From Anseranas semipalmata (lineage: Eukaryota > Chordata > Aves > Anseriformes > Anseranatidae), in contig VXAA01001099.1 in the NCBI GenBank assembly GCA_013399115.1, positions 476,363-540,362 on the forward strand: a DNA stretch of 64,000 nucleotides, read 5' to 3'. Under the pieces are notes generated by a model that was not told the DNA's origin, made no database searches, and saw nothing but the letters and a program-made list of their open reading frames with translations. Made by a program: the position numbers and the translations under genes. This document shows, piece after piece, positions 1 to 64,000 of the stretch. Numbering within the stretch: position 1 is the stretch's first letter; each line of letters starts with the position of its first letter.

Positions 1-2811
1 TATCAATAACAAGATCTGAACAAGGCAAATTATAACTGTAGTTATATCTTACCATTGGGAGGGGAGGGCTTCCCTTGCTCTTTATTTCAATCTCATTTAG
101 GATGCTGATCTTTCTCTTTAATTAAATGACAGCATTCTATACTTAGCAATGTTATTATCCAAATTATCTCTCATATTACCAAAACTGATGAAGCAAAAGG
201 GCAGAAGTTGTGTTAATGTTTCATACAAGTTATTAGTTTCCAGAGATTTAATTCAACTTATATGGAGGATCAAATTCACCAATGACTGAGTTAAGTAGAA
301 CTCATTACTAAAGCATAGCATGAACACTAGAGCAAAATTATTTTATGGCATTTCTGGGAAAATAAGCATTCTTAATTTTTAGTGTTTTGAGATATTTGTC
401 CTACAGTTAGTTAAAGGTACAATAAAAACTTTTAAGTGAACTTAACATAAGAGGATAAAAAAAATAAGTTGGGGAAGTTTTAGCTGTAATTTCTAAATGG
501 TGAAGATCTAAAAGAGTTACTTTTAATATAATCTAATTATTAAACACCCATTAAACATATTGCTTCCATAAATTATGTTCAGTAATGCCTACCAACAAAC
601 TAATAAAAATGTAACACATAAGCTCAAATGTTTATAAAATCTATTTAATTAAAACAGAAGCATTTTTATTTTTGCTTATGATTTTAATTTCAAATGCTAA
701 AAACCTAGCTTCATTAGAGGCTTGATCAGTTGAATTGGAATTAAGAATAAGCAGAATTAAGCATGTTTACTTTTTTCATTTAATATAAAGAGGTGGAAGA
801 GGTAGTGCCACTTTTGCATAAAAGACTTATGGATAGAAAATTCAGGAAGCAAACCTGCTCCAGCCTAGCCCTGTGCTTAAGTGCATGAAAGCATTCATCT
901 CCTGCATCCCAGGCCTGGATCTGGCAAAGTCAGGAAGGAGAGAGTTTTCATTGCATTTCTTCCTTTAAACTATTTTCACTTAGCAGAAAAGAGAGTCCAA
1001 AATTCTCAGTACTGAGAAAGAACGTACTAAGCCATAATACATTGTAGTTTACTGACTACAGAGAGCTAACAGATGGGTAGTCTTGGCTATAGTCTCTGGG
1101 CCGTGTTTTGTTTCAGTTTTCTACTCAATATCTGAACAGTTCAGAAATATCAGGCAATCCTTCAAGCACAATCCAAGGCTTATCCTTTCTACCCTTCCAG
1201 ATGAGCTCTGTCACCACAGCCTGGACAATGATTCCATCTCGGTGGGCCAATAAATCTTTAATTCCTTGCTACACCAGGGTACAGTTTCTCTAAGAGGGTA
1301 GAGAACCTTCACCAGCATCACCACATATTTCACCACAACAGTCTGAACATACTCCACAGAGCTGAAGAGTAGAACCTCAATCTCTCACCCTCCAGAAGAG
1401 TGCTCTAAAGCACTAAGAATTTAATAGAAAATGAATTAAAAGACAGACAGAATTTTGTTTGCTCTTTTGAATGAAAGGTGTAATAAGTCCTCAAGAGAGG
1501 GCTGGAGACACACTTATCTGTATGCCTGTGAATGTGATGTGAATGTCTGTGGTCCTTTATTAAAGGAAGATATAGCAGCCAATCTAGGTTGTATCTGTCT
1601 TCTCTAAAACAGTTTTTCACAAGGAGTTCTATATAAACTTAGAAACGATATGGCTTCATAGAGGAAATGTGGAGACAACCCTTTATGTCAAAGTGTAACC
1701 AAATGACTGTGCTGTGTTATTTCTTCACACATACATACCGTCACAACACATACACACAGAAAGAGCTACACTGCTCTACATTCCCTATACACACACACAC
1801 ATACTCTAAACTGCTAAAAAGTAAATATTTTGGCAATGAATATGCATTATTTAAAACATTTGAAATGTGCTGGGACACATGAAGATATTAGTTTAAAAGG
1901 TTGTACTTCCTATTTTGATCCTTATTTTCAAGATAGTTCACAAGTTGGGCAGCTTGTTTTAAGCACAAACTTTAAACAGTTAAAAGCAAATTAACATTTT
2001 CTTTTTTTTTTTTTTCCCCTAATAACAATTTTGTATGTAGTTTTCTTTCCCTGTTGCAGAGAATAGAGAATAAACCCTCCTCACTATAAAAAGTCTGTCT
2101 TGGCCTTCCCAGGGAGGGAAACATTTTCTAGTACAAACATTTCCCAGTTTAGTTCTTGCCCAACCCCTATAAAAACTACCTTTCTGAGAGAGAATTATAA
2201 AGGACGAGGACACCATCCTTTACTGAAAATCACTCCAGGGACTTATCAAGCTTAAAACATGGGTCTAACACTTGACTGCTGGGAAAAATCCTCACCTCCC
2301 TGACCAACAGTACGAGAGGACTCTTCTGCGCCGACAGTTCCAGTGAACACCCTTTTCATGTCTGCTTCTGCAGGACTGATTAATCTTAGACTAGAATCCT
2401 TCTAGCTTCCCATTCTAATCTTTTGGTTTAAATGGCTTCAATGTGGGATATAATGTCTTCAATACAAATAATAAATGTTAACTGCAAAGAAAGAAGGGAA
2501 TAAACTGTTCTCCTTCTCCACAGGGCAGACGCTGAAAGTTAGGGCAATGACAGCAACTGGCATGTAACTTAAGCAAAATGTTTTATAATAAGGTTATTGA
2601 AGCCCTGAGGCAGATTGCCTAAGGGGATTTTGTAATTTCCATTTTTTCGTGATTTTTAACACCCGTCAGAGTGACTTGGTTATTAGCTCACACCTTTCGG
2701 TAGAGGTAGGTTAGATGATCTCTTATGTATCTCACAGTCTTATAGTTATGATTATACAAGATTAATGTTAATCCATAATACATTCCCACAACCCTTTGCA
2801 TCCAGACGTAC
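1..2811 (-). other. RYR2 intron after exon 27 (partial)
   Basis: AT-rich intronic DNA. The next expected exon was sought and not seen. A stretch at about 1130-1335 reads open for some 49 codons on the minus strand before a stop, but I cannot match it to a gene. T run at 2001-2016. Confidence 0.8.
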
Positions 2812-63337
<60,526 letters not shown>

Positions 63338-63922
63338 CTACAAATTAAATGAGACAGAAATTAGATTTGTCTTGTCAATGTTGTTACAAATTAAAGAAAT
63401 TTGTTATTTGTTTTTCTTTTGTAGCAGTTAAAGAGAAATTTTCAAGGCACACAAACACAGATTTGAAACCTACTGGATGGCGAATGCCTAGCTTCCTTTT
63501 CTGCTCCGTAGTCTTCTCACAGAAGGCACTTTTTATTGTTGTATGAATGACAGCATGATAAAAATCATGAAATTGGACACTAAAGGTAGCCTCTCAAAAA
63601 CACAACAGTTTTCAAAATTATATTAAAAATGTCATAGTTGTTTAACAAAACATTCCGAAATCAGATAATACCAGTGAAGCTTGCATTTGCAAAACTTAGT
63701 ATGCTGCCATGTTAAAATCAAGCCCAAGTTCAAAGTGAGGAATAAATCCTTACCTACTCTTTCTTAAATAAAAACATAATCATTAAAAAAAAAAAAAAAG
63801 TTTAAAGAGAAGGTGAGATAGGGAAATCAAAGTTCATGTCTTAGCCCTCATATAAGCTCCCTAAATCTGATCTTTCTGTACCAAGCCAACTAAGAAAAAT
63901 TAGATGGAAAAAAGGCTCACAG

Positions 63923-63972
<50 letters not shown>

Positions 63973-64000
63973 TAGGAAAAATAAAAAAAAAAATAAAGGT
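63338..64000 (-). other. RYR2 intron before exon 1 (partial)
   Basis: Plain AT-rich intron with the 46-A run near the window edge. The upstream exon (human residues ending about T2504) is outside. Confidence 0.85.
63923..63968 (+). repeat. Poly(A) run of 46
   Basis: Uninterrupted A run, poly(U) in the RYR2 transcript. No retrotransposed body is recognisable next to it; length may be inaccurate in the assembly. Confidence 0.9.

Overview
The window is vertebrate intron/exon DNA, almost certainly from a bird. It holds no complete gene. It is an internal slice of one very large gene on the minus strand, the cardiac ryanodine receptor RYR2. I can place 27 coding exons between 63337 and 2812. They splice into one uninterrupted 3387-nt, 1129-codon reading frame whose phases agree at every junction. 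In human numbering, recalled and anchored on landmarks such as L2534, S2808 and W3587, the exons cover about residues 2505-3645, without a 12-residue human insert discussed below. Isoform-diagnostic stretches match RYR2 rather than RYR1 or RYR3. The transcript enters and leaves the window inside introns.

The bird assignment rests on the repeats. At least six CR1 LINE fragments are present, two ending in the ATTCTATGA-type tail typical of avian CR1. A 1050-bp solo LTR is of a type I recall from many neoavian genomes. The exact species cannot be told.

Layout in transcript order, right to left. 63.3-56.3 kb: exons 1-4, end of the helical region that precedes the phosphorylation domain, with CR1 copies at 62-63 and 57 kb. 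54.0-43.4 kb: exons 5-10, the RyR-repeat phosphorylation domain with the S2808 and S2814 equivalents; the intron before exon 10 carries the solo LTR and a perfect 40-bp inverted repeat. 39.9-25.4 kb: exons 11-16, with an ERV-LTR-like block, CR1 copies and assembly gaps. 23.8-12.7 kb: exons 17-24, the second helical region, with a CR1 copy that contains a perfect 197-bp duplication around a single N. 8.4-2.8 kb: exons 25-27; exon 26 encodes the calmodulin-binding helix.

The observations most worth checking are: (1) a 36-nt segment at 6220-6255, where human RYR2 has a 12-residue microexon, with a good acceptor but a donor reading GA instead of GT; (2) a 375-nt, phase-0, fully open segment at 9460-9834 with acceptor and consensus donor, a possible unrecognised cassette exon or decayed retrocopy; (3) the 40-bp inverted repeat at 43701-43880; (4) the sense-oriented solo LTR with 5-bp target duplication; (5) the probable assembly duplication at 22687-23081. 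No RNA genes, CRISPR arrays or prokaryotic features were seen. All comparisons with human proteins are from memory, without database searches.
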